The notes under the pieces are model-generated. The model did no database searches. It saw only the letters and a program-made list of their open reading frames with translations, and was not told the origin of the DNA. A stretch of 64,000 bases of DNA from JAGOUA01 sp964645655 (GTDB lineage Bacteria; Patescibacteriota; Patescibacteriia; 2-12-FULL-60-25), in contig CAZXZS010000003.1 of assembly GCA_964645655.1 (NCBI GenBank), forward strand, positions 186,001 to 250,000. The letters run 5' to 3'. Each line of letters starts with the position of its first letter. Position 1 is the stretch's first letter. Below, piece by piece: positions 34,301-42,334 of the stretch. The position numbers were made by a program, and so were the translations under genes.

Positions 34301-34760
34301 CGAGCTCCGCACGCTCTACCACCAGACCATCAAGAAGCTCACGGAGGGCATCGATGGCCTGCAGTTCAACACCTGCGTATCGCAGCTGATGATCCTTACG
34401 AATGCGTACCAGGCGGCCGGTGGCGTTCCTGCCGCCCAACGGGCCGGCTTCCTGCAGGTCCTTGCGCCGCTCGCTCCGCACTTGGCCGAGGAGCTGTGGC
34501 GACAGGAAGGGAATACGGAAACGATCCACCTCTCAGCCTGGCCGGCGTTCGATGCGCGCGCGCTGGAGGCGGATACGTACGAACTCGTCGTCCAGGTGAA
34601 TGGCAAGGTGCGCGCAAAAATTCCAGTATCCAAGGAAATAGACGAAGAAGGGGCAAGAGAGGCGGCCTTGAATGACGAAGCCGTTCGGCGTTCCTTGGAG
34701 GGGCGGACGGTGCAGAAGGTGGTGTTCGTCAAGGGGAGGCTGTTGAGCCTGATCGGATAA
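31302..34760 (+). CDS. leuS: Leucyl-tRNA synthetase with inserted Nudix and serine-hydrolase domains
   Basis: Class Ia synthetase, 1152 residues against a usual 800-880. The LeuRS frame is complete: HVGH (49-52), editing-domain TTRPDTIFGVTFLL and GTGAVMAVPGHDERD, DWVFSRQRYWGEPIP, TDTMPNWAGSSWYFLRYTDP, KMSKS (932-936) and the C-terminal anticodon domain. Two enzymes are inserted. Between FGLPIRHVVAP and EEGVAVDSGWLTGLPT lies a Nudix domain (about 365-525) with a perfect Nudix box at 417-439. After LVHCPACAAKR, inside the second zinc-binding loop, sits an alpha/beta hydrolase of RBBP9/YdeN type (about 598-795) with HGYAGG, AHSMGG (S665), SSDDPLV (D743/D744) and GFGHF (H769). LeuRS resumes at GWMPLPESSLPLTLP. 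The start is the ATG at 31302; there is no SD. Confidence 0.95.
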   Translation: MSHRPIHDLEARWQAQWELDGVYRTGRRPDAEPFFGLVEFPFPSGDGLHVGHVRSYVAIDAYTRRQRMLGKDVLYPIGWDAFGLPTENYALKHKIAPSVATAKNVANFTRQFKSLGVGFDWSREIDTTDPAYYKWTQWQFLQFVKHGMAYKAASTINWCPKCKIGLANEEAQGGVCERCGNPVEKREKSQWMIRITAYAERLLRDLDGVDYLDKVKAQQRNWIGKSAGAHVSFALRVPGQEEAMRAVTVFTTRPDTIFGVTFLLISPELAKRWIDLGWQAPEDVQAYVTMALSRAETERSAEGKEKTGVATGMLAVNPVDGREVPVWVADYVLGNYGTGAVMAVPGHDERDFAFATAFGLPIRHVVAPKRIDKKNPPVEGKKNVERQTVQAIVRDPRTGKILCLKWKEQPWTTFIVGGVEEGEDLVEAARREIREETGYTNPTFRRVLGGPVHAEYFAAHKDENRIAYATAVLFDLEDDAREAVAPEELAKHEPVWLDQRELTPASLNCSELDVWLPRLADSAKDVMEEEGVAVDSGWLTGLPTWKAKEDMLSWLEEKGSGTRATTYKLRDWVFSRQRYWGEPIPLVHCPACAAKRQKVLLVHGYAGGADRNWFPWMRARLEAAGFEVLAPTLPNPKHPDFAAWMDALAPLVAQLGPQDVVVAHSMGGKAAIHALAKAKVRVGHLLLVASSVFLPVEERDWERLAAMWPGMDVAAVKAFWSAEPLPADLAALAEDRQFIASSDDPLVPAASLQAIPDGWFRQVWEGFGHFQGAEYPELLERILATQHHGWMPLPESSLPLTLPPIETYEPSETGESPLASMESWVKTTCPACGGPATRETDTMPNWAGSSWYFLRYTDPKNDQALASPEALKRWMPVDLYDGGMEHTTLHLLYSRFWHKFLWDVGVLPREIGSEPYQKRRSHGLVLAAGGEKMSKSKGNVVNPDDVVAQYGADVLRVYELFMGPFDQPVPWDTNGIEGVRKFLDRVWNVYEAAARPQETPELRTLYHQTIKKLTEGIDGLQFNTCVSQLMILTNAYQAAGGVPAAQRAGFLQVLAPLAPHLAEELWRQEGNTETIHLSAWPAFDARALEADTYELVVQVNGKVRAKIPVSKEIDEEGAREAALNDEAVRRSLEGRTVQKVVFVKGRLLSLIG

Positions 34761-34792
34761 AAATCGTGTGGCGTACGCCACACGATTTTTTA
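34759..34792. terminator. Bidirectional terminator after leuS
   Basis: Near-perfect palindrome AAAAATCGTGTGGC...GCCACACGATTTTT, 15 pairs, shared with the convergent gene. Confidence 0.95.
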
Positions 34793-35518
34793 ATCGAGAG
34801 ATGGCCTGCGTCCGGCATCTGCGATCCTATCGAGCAGGTCCAGGGCGCGGGTATTGATGAAGGAGAGCGAGATGTGGATGTCATCGATGGGCTTGAGCAG
34901 CGCGTAGGCGGTTTCACCGACGGCATCATCTCGTACCGTAAGCTGCTCCAGTCGCGCGATGAGCTGCGCTTCGGCCGTATTCGCTTCGGCGACCGACATG
35001 AGTGCGGACTTCACATACGAGCTCGTCCGGCTCACGTCGCCTGCGGTCACGCAGGCATCCGCCAGGTTCACGTCGTTGATGCCGCGTACGAAGGCGCGGG
35101 AAAGGGCGCTTGCCAACGTTGCCGTTTGGGGATCTGCCTGCGTGATCGAATCGGGAATGGCGTCCATGGTCTTCTTGAACGCTTGCACATGTCGTTCGGC
35201 TTTGGTCCGTTGTGCTTCCAGGTGCGTCCTGTTGCGCATGGCATACGTCGTTTGTACGAAGCGATCCTCAAGGGCGCGCACCGGTCGGAGCGTCTCATGG
35301 TTCGAAAACGGCCGTGAGTCATCTAGCGCCGAAAGGCGCACCTCCTCCAGCAGTTCCCCGTACCGTTCGCCGTTAATCGGAATGCCGCGCAAATGGCGGG
35401 CGGCTTGCGTGACCATCATTTCCGCGATGGCGGCGCGGGGATCGTTCTCTGGCGAGGCGATCCGCTCTCGCTTTGGCTGAGCGGGCCTTGTTGTCTCGGT
35501 GAAAGGGGCGGCGTACAT
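34790..35518 (-). CDS. Unknown helical protein
   Basis: A 242-residue, mostly helical protein without signal peptide or clear membrane span. The first 30 residues are basic and disordered-looking (TTRPAQPKRERIASPEND); the rest has heptad-like helices (ALMSVAEANTAEAQLIARLE). No recognised domain. It ends on the terminator shared with leuS. Long helices and lack of catalytic motifs suggest a structural or binding role, but that is a guess. Confidence 0.6.
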   Translation of the reverse strand: MYAAPFTETTRPAQPKRERIASPENDPRAAIAEMMVTQAARHLRGIPINGERYGELLEEVRLSALDDSRPFSNHETLRPVRALEDRFVQTTYAMRNRTHLEAQRTKAERHVQAFKKTMDAIPDSITQADPQTATLASALSRAFVRGINDVNLADACVTAGDVSRTSSYVKSALMSVAEANTAEAQLIARLEQLTVRDDAVGETAYALLKPIDDIHISLSFINTRALDLLDRIADAGRRPSLD

Positions 35519-35681
35519 AAAACGTGGCCATTGTACCGCGCGGCGTCGTTGGCGTGAAGGTGACCGTTGGTTCCGATGGGGAAATGCGGTTGTAGAGGCA
35601 TTGATGTGCGCGCCGGTGCCTGGCTGTCCGTGTCGGCGAAACTCGAATGTCTGGCACTCCTGCGGATTCGCTTGTCGCCGT

Positions 35682-35689
35682 GGTATACT
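35682..35689 (+). promoter_or_regulatory. Extended -10 of the solute-binding lipoprotein gene
   Basis: GGTATACT with TG upstream (TGGTATACT); the ATG lies 6 bases further, so the message would be leaderless. No -35 of note. Confidence 0.55.
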
Positions 35690-35695
35690 GCCTCC

Positions 35696-37153
35696 ATGAA
35701 GACGTTCTTCGCCGCGTTAAAGAGCGCACGCGTGTCCGTACGAGCCCGTTGGTTCGGGCGGGCCTTGGTCGCGTGTGCCATCGCCCTTTCCCTTACCGGC
35801 GCGGGCTGCACCAAGCTCGTCGACCAGGAGACGCAAAGCCTCGCCGCACCCGTCACGCTCAACATGTGGGGCGTCATTGACGATGGCGACGTCTACGATG
35901 CGGCCATCCGCGCGTACCAGTCGCAATTCCGCAACGTGAGCATCAACTTCCGCCGTCTCACGCTGGCCGACTACGAGAACGAGCTGCTCAACGCCATGGC
36001 CGAGGACCGTGGGCCCGACATCTTCCTGATCCACCATGACTGGACGAACAAGTACCTGCCAAAAATGTCCTCGATGCCGCCATCCGTGCGGGTCGCCGAG
36101 CGGGTCGAGCAGGGGACGGTCAAGAAAGAGGTGGTCTGGCAGGCGGTGACGATCCCCCTCATGACGAACCGCGAGTTCCGCGACCAGTTCGTGGACACGG
36201 TCGCACGCGACACCATTCGGCAGGTGGACGTTTCGACGGACCCGTTGTCGACGCAGATCCGCGAGCGGATCGTCGGGGTGCCCACCTTCATCGATACGAT
36301 GGGCCTCTACTATAACCGTTCGCTGCTGAATCTTGCGGGGATCGCCCTACCGCCGGAGACGTGGGATGAGTTCCAGGAAGATGTCCGCAAGCTCACCAAG
36401 CTGGACGCGCGCGACCCGTCGAACATCCTCCAGTCAGGCGGGGCCATCGGGCTGGGGACGAACGTGGAACGCAGTCCCGACCTGCTCGCGGCCCTCATGA
36501 TGCAGAACGGGGCCGTGATGGCGAACGCGCTTGGGAGCCCAACCTTCCACCTGATGCCGGAGGCGTTGTCCGGCGCGACGGAGCTCCCTGCCGCGGGCGC
36601 CCTCCGCTTCTATACGGACTTCGCCGATCCAACGAAGGACGTCTATACCTGGAACGCGGACCAGGGGAACTCGTTGGAAGCCTTCATCCAGGGGAAGACC
36701 GCATTCTTCTTCGGCTACGCGTACCAGCAAGACCTCATCAAGGCGCGGGCGCCCCAGCTGAACCTGGGCGTCACCAAGCTGCCGCAGATCACGGGGCGGC
36801 CGCAGCAGAACGTCGCCAACTACTGGTTCTGGACGGTCTCGAAGCGGTCAAAGAGGCAGGAGCACGCGTGGAATTTCCTCAACTTCTTGGCCCAGCGTGA
36901 ACAGCAGCAGGCGATCTCGGCGCGGACCAAGCGGCCGTCGCCGCGGCGGGACGTCCTGGCAGAGCAGCTCCGCGACGAGTCGATCGGGGTGTTCGCCTCG
37001 CAGGTCCTGACGGCCCTGACGTGGTACCAGGGCCGTGATCCGAAGGCGATGGAGCAGGCGCTCATGACCCTCATGGATCGGGTGGCGCGGAAGGAGCTGA
37101 ACATGGAGGACGCGATGCGCTTCGCGGTCGATCAGGTGATGCAAACCTACTGA
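35696..37153 (+). CDS. ABC-type solute-binding lipoprotein (family 1)
   Basis: Extracellular binding protein of ABC sugar-type importers, 485 residues. The signal sequence ends LTGAGC with a lipidation cysteine near residue 38. The mature part has the family 1 layout: VTLNMWGVIDDGDVYDAAI, ADYENELLNAMAEDRGPDIF, VGVPTFIDTMGLYYNRSLL, NAGIALPPETWDEF-like hinge sequence, and FIQGKTAFFFGYAYQQDLI. No permease or ATPase genes are adjacent, so the transporter partners are elsewhere or absent. The ATG sits 6 bases after TATACT. Confidence 0.86.
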   Translation: MKTFFAALKSARVSVRARWFGRALVACAIALSLTGAGCTKLVDQETQSLAAPVTLNMWGVIDDGDVYDAAIRAYQSQFRNVSINFRRLTLADYENELLNAMAEDRGPDIFLIHHDWTNKYLPKMSSMPPSVRVAERVEQGTVKKEVVWQAVTIPLMTNREFRDQFVDTVARDTIRQVDVSTDPLSTQIRERIVGVPTFIDTMGLYYNRSLLNLAGIALPPETWDEFQEDVRKLTKLDARDPSNILQSGGAIGLGTNVERSPDLLAALMMQNGAVMANALGSPTFHLMPEALSGATELPAAGALRFYTDFADPTKDVYTWNADQGNSLEAFIQGKTAFFFGYAYQQDLIKARAPQLNLGVTKLPQITGRPQQNVANYWFWTVSKRSKRQEHAWNFLNFLAQREQQQAISARTKRPSPRRDVLAEQLRDESIGVFASQVLTALTWYQGRDPKAMEQALMTLMDRVARKELNMEDAMRFAVDQVMQTY

Positions 37154-37156
37154 AGA

Positions 37157-37190
37157 CAAAAAGAACGTGCCCGGAGGCACGTTCTTTTCG
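37157..37190 (+). terminator. Terminator of the solute-binding gene
   Basis: Stem AAGAACGTGCC-CGGA-GGCACGTTCTTTT. Confidence 0.93.
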
Positions 37191-37314
37191 TTTGGGAGGC
37201 ATCCCGACCGGAGTCGGGATGGAGCTTGTTTGTTCCCGCCTCGGACCTCATGGGGCATGGGGTACGGGGTGGGCCTCCGATCGCGGGGGCGTGGGGCCCG
37301 GGGATCGGAGAGGG

Positions 37315-37959
37315 TTAGTGCGGCATCTCGGCCTCGAGCGCGGCGAGGTTCGACCAGGTGAGGTCGTCTGTGGGCGGGATTTCCCAGCTTGCGGGCCAGG
37401 CCAGCGGGGTCATGAAGCAGAATTCACGGATCCTGAACCCGCGGATGCCGAACGGACAGTAAGGGGATTTGAACGCCCGTTCGCTGTTCTGCAGGGCGTC
37501 AATCAGCCCGGAAATGAGTGCCCCTTCCAGTAGGCCGGTGGAAGCGATTCCTCCATGCTGGGTGGACCAGAAGAGAGTGTCTTGCCACCCCTCGGCGCCC
37601 GCCCAGGGGGAGCGGACGCGGCCGTACGACTGCACGAAGAGCTGCTGGTCGATTCGCGCCTGAACGGCGGCGACATCGACGATGAGCTGCTCGCCGGGAA
37701 GGATGGCACCCTCTCCCTGGCAGAGGCGGCAGGGGACGTATGCCCGGTCCGTCTCCCGGGTCTGGGTGACGAAGTCTGTCCTGGCGCCGTCACAGGCTCC
37801 GCATGTGAACGGCGTCGCCAGCGTGAGTCGGAGTTCGGGTAGAACGACGACTCGCGCCTCGTCTTGGGAGCGAGTGAGCGACTCGCGCGCGATCCTCCCG
37901 ATCGGGAACGGGCCTGGCCGTTGCGCAGGCCTGGTTCGTGGCAGCCTGAATGACTTCAT
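37315..37959 (-). CDS. Unknown protein with a four-cysteine zinc ribbon
   Basis: A 214-residue protein. A DnaJ-like or rubredoxin-like zinc site is formed by C53/C56 (FTCGACDG) and C77/C80 (VPCRLCQGEG), 20 residues apart. The rest is soluble, with Trp-rich segments (SPWAGAEGWQDTLFWS) and an acidic end. No family recognised. I use the ATG at 37959 (MKSFRLPRTRP); the frame is open a little further. It is the last gene of the minus-strand block 37.3-42.3 kb, whose promoter is probably at 42.95 kb, though internal starts are possible. Confidence 0.65.
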   Translation of the reverse strand: MKSFRLPRTRPAQRPGPFPIGRIARESLTRSQDEARVVVLPELRLTLATPFTCGACDGARTDFVTQTRETDRAYVPCRLCQGEGAILPGEQLIVDVAAVQARIDQQLFVQSYGRVRSPWAGAEGWQDTLFWSTQHGGIASTGLLEGALISGLIDALQNSERAFKSPYCPFGIRGFRIREFCFMTPLAWPASWEIPPTDDLTWSNLAALEAEMPH

Positions 37960-38135
37960 TGGTCTTCGCTTTCTCGGGTCGAAACACGTCTCTCGCGTGC
38001 TCTCTCGCACGAGAAAGACGGATCACCTAGAGCGCAACTTCTTTTTCACGAGCGCATACCGCCTCGATGATCGTCAGGGACCATCATCCGGGCGGGACCC
38101 CGACGGGAGGTCGGGGCAGGCTCGCGGGAAGCGAG

Positions 38136-38471
38136 CTAGGCGGGGTGATCACGCACAAGGGCGAGGACCTGTGCGTGGCAGGTTGCCGCTTCACAGCTTG
38201 CGCACAGCGACCCGAAGTAGATGCTCTTCCGCTGGCAGCCCTCACAGAGCTCCGGCGGCGAAGGTTCGGGCAGCGGCGTGAGAGGGATGGCCTCCGCGAT
38301 CCGCTGCCGGTGGGTGCACTCGTCGCAGAAGGGGTCGGAGGCGGCCTTCGTCCGGCACGCCTCGCAGGGCGCGAGCATCTCGCGGATGTTGCGGATGCCG
38401 GACGCCGGTGGAGACCGGGTCGGTGCGGACGTCTCGTTCGCGGCGGGCGCGACCAATTTGAGGGGAGACAT
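38136..38471 (-). CDS. Small double zinc-ribbon protein
   Basis: About 111 residues with two CxxC...CxxC clusters: C36/C39 with C49/C52 (PCEACR, FCDEC) and C76/C79 with C90/C93 (LCEGCQ, LCASC), plus C98. This spacing fits two treble-clef or ribbon-type zinc sites. No enzyme domain. The start is uncertain: the ATG at 38471 has GGAGGA very close, and a TTG at 38561 would add 30 residues. A competing frame over the same bases (38084-38599) is Arg/Pro/Ser-rich and rejected. Confidence 0.55.
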   Translation of the reverse strand: MSPLKLVAPAANETSAPTRSPPASGIRNIREMLAPCEACRTKAASDPFCDECTHRQRIAEAIPLTPLPEPSPPELCEGCQRKSIYFGSLCASCEAATCHAQVLALVRDHPA

Positions 38472-38775
38472 TTCCTCCAGGCGTCTCTTTCCCGGAGTTC
38501 CTGGTTGGAGGGACTCCGCCTCGAAGATGGGCGTGCCATCACCGGGGTGGGGTTCTTCCAACGTGCTTGGGTGGGGCTTTGTTCTTGAGGGTTTGCCATG
38601 CTAGGCGCGTTTCCAGGATGCGCCTTCGCAAAATATTTATCAAGCCTTTTTGTCCCGATGCATTTTTCCCCTAATGGAAGAGAAAATCTGGTCTCTTCTC
38701 TCTAGCGTCTCACGGGAGACGGCAGGGAGAAGAGGCCCATCCGACGGCATGTGGCCGGATGGGCGGGTCAGGGCG

Positions 38776-40392
38776 TCACTCGATGGCCAGGCCCTCGTCG
38801 GCGAAGCGCTGGAGGCGGTGGTAGAGGGCGTTTTCGATTTCCGATGCGGACATCCACGGCCGCAGGTGGATGGCCGTTACCCGTCGGAGCTGGGTGCGGA
38901 GCGCGTTCGCCTTGCCGCTTCGGAGATCGTCCGGATCGTCCGTGGCGCAGCGGAGCCGACGTTGCCACTGGAGAGCCTTCTGGCGGCGCCAGTCCCGCTT
39001 GTTCCGCTGTCCGGGCGGAACGACCCTGGCGCTGAGCTGGAAGAGCGCCGTGCGCACGTCGCCCTCGAGGTTGGCGATGAGCGCGGGCTGCTCGGTGGGC
39101 GGCTCGAACGCGAGCCCGAGGGCGTACCGAAGGCGGTATCGCGCGTCGTTGTCCCTCGCCGTCGTCAGGAAGTCGACGCCGCGGTCGCGCCGGGCCTCGG
39201 CCTCCTGCTTGCCGGTGCGGATCACGCGCGCGGCCGCCTCCCGCTCCCGCGCGACGCCGGTGTGGCGACGGCGCAGCTTGTGGTCTTTCCGCACGCGCCA
39301 GAGGAAGTACTGGAGCTCCCGCGTCTTGCGGTCGAGCTGACGGCGCTCGTCGCGCTCCGCGTCCACGGCCTCCTGCTCGAGAAGGGTGTTGTCCTCGTCC
39401 TCGAGCATCTGCGCGAGCGCCTCGCGGCGGATGATCGCCTCGCTCCGCTTGGCCGGGAAGGGCAGGGCCCACCGCGACCACGCGCGCGGAAGGTGGAAGG
39501 TGAGGGTCGTGGGGTCGCGCAGAAACGCCGAGTCGTCCCAGTAGAGCGTGGCGCGGGCGTCGAACCTGCTCGCGTCTGCCCGCAGCGTGTAGATGCGCGG
39601 CGGGAGTTCGAGGGTGACGCCCGGGCGCTCGGGCCGGATCGGGCACCACAGGTTCACGGTCTCGTGGACCGTGACGACCATCTTCCCGTTTCCGCGCCCG
39701 GTCGCCTCGGCCTTGAACGCGGAGCGCGCGAACGTGGGGAGGACGACGTTGACGCCGTCCTTGTCGACCTCGCGGAAGGCGCGCTTCGAAAGCGCGCTGA
39801 CCCGGTAGACCTCGGAGGTCCCCAACAGCGTCCCGCTCGCACGCGTGGCGCTGGCGTGGCGCTGGCGCACCCCTTCCGTCTTGCGGCTCGACCGCGACCG
39901 GCGCGCATCCGCCCGGTCGTCGTCGAAGCCGCCGCTCGTCGCGTCGTCGTCGAACGACTCCCACGCGTACTGCACCCAGCTTTCCGGGACCAGGAAGGTG
40001 TTCGGCGGCGAGGCGAGGTCGGCCGCGTGGCTGATCCGGATGAGGCGATCCTGCTTCTCCGGGTTCAGTTGTCGGATGGGGATGCTGACCCGGTCGGTCC
40101 GAACGTCCTTGATGACCGCCGACTCGGGATATCCGGTCGGCGCGCACATCGTGCGGACGCGGACGGCCACGACGAGCTCGGGAACCTCGCGGTCCGAGTT
40201 GATCCCTTGGAAGGACGCCTGGTACTCGTACCAGAGCGTCGTGAGGGTTCGCATCCCGTCCTCGTCGGTGAGGCAGTGTCGGCTGGTCATGCCGATCTCG
40301 ACCGCTTCCGACCGGGCCTCGACTTCCTGGGGCCGGATGGCCTGAGCGCGATCCGAGGCGTCGGGATGCATTTCCTTGCTGTTTCCGTCCAT
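38776..40392 (-). CDS. Unknown 538-residue protein
   Basis: A large soluble protein with no recognised domain. The N-terminal half looks like mixed alpha/beta (LTTLWYEYQASFQGINSD, VPELVVAVRVRTMCAPTGYP). The middle has beta-rich stretches (NGKMVVTVHETVNLWCPI, GVTLELPPRIYTLRAD), then a long charged helix (about 340-440, many Arg/Glu, EQEAVDAERDERRQLDRKTR) likely to form a coiled coil. There is no signal peptide. It is the third gene of the minus-strand block. A second long frame over the same bases is Arg/Pro/Gly-rich and is a GC shadow. Confidence 0.65.
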   Translation of the reverse strand: MDGNSKEMHPDASDRAQAIRPQEVEARSEAVEIGMTSRHCLTDEDGMRTLTTLWYEYQASFQGINSDREVPELVVAVRVRTMCAPTGYPESAVIKDVRTDRVSIPIRQLNPEKQDRLIRISHAADLASPPNTFLVPESWVQYAWESFDDDATSGGFDDDRADARRSRSSRKTEGVRQRHASATRASGTLLGTSEVYRVSALSKRAFREVDKDGVNVVLPTFARSAFKAEATGRGNGKMVVTVHETVNLWCPIRPERPGVTLELPPRIYTLRADASRFDARATLYWDDSAFLRDPTTLTFHLPRAWSRWALPFPAKRSEAIIRREALAQMLEDEDNTLLEQEAVDAERDERRQLDRKTRELQYFLWRVRKDHKLRRRHTGVAREREAAARVIRTGKQEAEARRDRGVDFLTTARDNDARYRLRYALGLAFEPPTEQPALIANLEGDVRTALFQLSARVVPPGQRNKRDWRRQKALQWQRRLRCATDDPDDLRSGKANALRTQLRRVTAIHLRPWMSASEIENALYHRLQRFADEGLAIE

Positions 40393-40579
40393 GCGCTTTT
40401 GACTCCTTCATCGGGCGGATTCGCCCTCGGTGTCTTGGGAGAGGTCCATAAGCGTGTTCTCACGCTCCCTTTGGAGGCCATTACTGACCTCCGAAGGGAG
40501 TGCCCCGAGCGAGGGTCGCTCGGGGGAGAGGGGTGCGGCGTTCGATCGGTTGGCGCGTACCGACCGCGCGTCGGAGGGT

Positions 40580-42070
40580 CTAGCCGGAGACCTTGTGGCG
40601 CACCTTGCGCCATACCTTGAACAGGTTTTCCCGCAGGGTGTCGACCCCGTCGAGCATTCGGGGGATGGGCTTGCTGAGCGCCTCGACCTGGTCCTCGAGG
40701 GTCACCAGTTTGGCGAAGTCCCAGTTCGTCTCGTTGCGGACCCACTCGCCGAAGACGTGGGCATGCAGGTAGGTCGTGGCCGTGTTCTTCTGGGCGGCGG
40801 CGCCGTCCCAGTCCGTGCCGCGTTGGACGTCGAGCAGGGCCGCGCAGCGCCGTTGCGCGACGGTTCGCATCCCTGGAGTGACGGGGATCCGGATGACCGT
40901 ACCCGATGCGCTGCCAGGCTCGTCGGGCACGCGGACCTCGACGTGGGTGTCGGATGCGTCCTGGTTGCGGAAGACCGGTTGGCCGTCCGCCTCCGGGATG
41001 TCGGTCCAGATGTGCTCCCCGCGGCGGAAGGGGGCGTTCTCGTCGCCACCGGAGTAGAGGGCTTCCGCCTCCGCGTCCTGCCGGCGGCAGTACAGCTCGG
41101 CGGCGAAGGCCTCGCGGCCGATCAGCGTGAAGGCCTGCACGGCCTGCGGCGTCGTCGCGCCGTCGAGCCGGCAGAAGCCGTCCACCTCGTGGACGAACAT
41201 CACGCCCAGGTGGGCGGCCGCGACCGTCAGGGCCGGGATTGGCTCCCGCTTGTCGAGGAGGTCGCGGATGTCGTCAGGCGTCGGCAGGCGCTTGGACGCG
41301 GTGAGGATGGCTTTCGCCGTCTCCACCTGCGCCAGGAACGCCTCCGGGCTGGTCGCCTCGGTCGGTACGCCGCGCAGATGAGCGTACTCCTTGTCTGCCG
41401 CCATCTCAGCGACGTGCCGGAGGCAGTCGTGGGGGCTGACCCCGGTCTGGCCGCTGAGGGCGCGGCGCAGATCATAGGCGACGGCGCCGACCGGACCCCG
41501 GATGCTTGCCAGCGAACCCGCGAGCTGGGTGATGCGGTCGTGGAGGTCGTTTGGCCAACGGTTCGAATAGGCGATGGACTGGGTGTCGGCCCAGCTCCAG
41601 AGCCGTCCGATCCGCGAGCCCTCGACGCTCCGGTGCGGGGGCACGTCCGTGCGGGTGTCCATCACGGAGTCGCAGCGCTCTTCGAGATAGAGCGCCGTGA
41701 GGCCATCTGGACGGCAGCCGATCCAGACCCGGTATGTGCCATCGGGCACCGCCACGTCTTCGACGCGGTAGGCGTCGTCCGGATCGGCGACCGGCTTTGG
41801 CGAGCGCAGGTCGGCGGCCCGGTACCAGCGCAGGTCGTCGCTGGTGTGGCCGAGCCGGAGCAGGATCTCCAGCTCGCCCGAGTCGTCGCGGGAGCCGTAG
41901 GGCATCCCCAGTTCGCCTTCAGGGGTGAGGAGCTCCTCCCCGCCGCGGAATGGCAGGTGTGCCCACTGCCAGCGCAGGCCGGCGGCCTCCAGGTGACGTG
42001 CGATGAGGAGCGTCTCGGGGGTGAGTGCCCCGAGAAAGAACCGCAGGCCCGTGTATTCATGCCTGTACAT
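40580..42070 (-). CDS. Unknown 496-residue protein
   Basis: A soluble protein beginning MYRHEYTGLRFFLGALTPET, with GGAGAT 5 bases before the ATG. The first 150 residues look like a folded beta-rich domain (GELEILLRLGHTSDDLRWYR, DGTYRVWIGCRPDGLTALYL); the middle is helical; the end is basic. No signal peptide, membrane span or known motif. It shares the minus-strand message with the 538-residue protein downstream. Confidence 0.68.
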   Translation of the reverse strand: MYRHEYTGLRFFLGALTPETLLIARHLEAAGLRWQWAHLPFRGGEELLTPEGELGMPYGSRDDSGELEILLRLGHTSDDLRWYRAADLRSPKPVADPDDAYRVEDVAVPDGTYRVWIGCRPDGLTALYLEERCDSVMDTRTDVPPHRSVEGSRIGRLWSWADTQSIAYSNRWPNDLHDRITQLAGSLASIRGPVGAVAYDLRRALSGQTGVSPHDCLRHVAEMAADKEYAHLRGVPTEATSPEAFLAQVETAKAILTASKRLPTPDDIRDLLDKREPIPALTVAAAHLGVMFVHEVDGFCRLDGATTPQAVQAFTLIGREAFAAELYCRRQDAEAEALYSGGDENAPFRRGEHIWTDIPEADGQPVFRNQDASDTHVEVRVPDEPGSASGTVIRIPVTPGMRTVAQRRCAALLDVQRGTDWDGAAAQKNTATTYLHAHVFGEWVRNETNWDFAKLVTLEDQVEALSKPIPRMLDGVDTLRENLFKVWRKVRHKVSG

Positions 42071-42163
42071 GGGATCTCCTTTCCGGCTTCGGCGCCGCCT
42101 GTCTGGCGACGCCCCTCCCCGTGGTTCCGTGCCGGGCGTGGGGAGGAGGGGTTGGGTTCCAGT

Positions 42164-42334
42164 TCAGGCCGCGCTCTGGCCCGCCCGCGGATGATGCGGA
42201 GCTGCCGCACCCGTCGCGCGCGGCTTCGTGCGGGACGGGGCGAACGCGCCCCATACGACCGTGAGGCTCGTTTTGCCGAACGCGGCCGCCAGCTCCGCGT
42301 TCACCGCAGCGAGGTTTGCCTGGTCCGTCTTCAT
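42164..42334 (-). CDS. Unknown 56-residue peptide
   Basis: Starts MKTDQANLAAVNAELAAAFG with a good AAGGAGA site 6-7 bases upstream, then a hydrophobic patch (SLTVVWGAFA) and a basic, proline-rich end. It is the first gene with a convincing ribosome site after the promoter at 42.95 kb and lies 93 bases before the 496-residue gene. The same frame is open 93 codons upstream but without a start signal. Confidence 0.5.
   Translation of the reverse strand: MKTDQANLAAVNAELAAAFGKTSLTVVWGAFAPSRTKPRATGAAAPHHPRAGQSAA

Noticed and set aside
38768..40411. 547-codon frame overlapping the 538-residue gene on the same strand
   Set aside because: Translation is almost only Arg, Pro, Gly and His, typical of a GC-rich shadow; the other frame looks like a protein.
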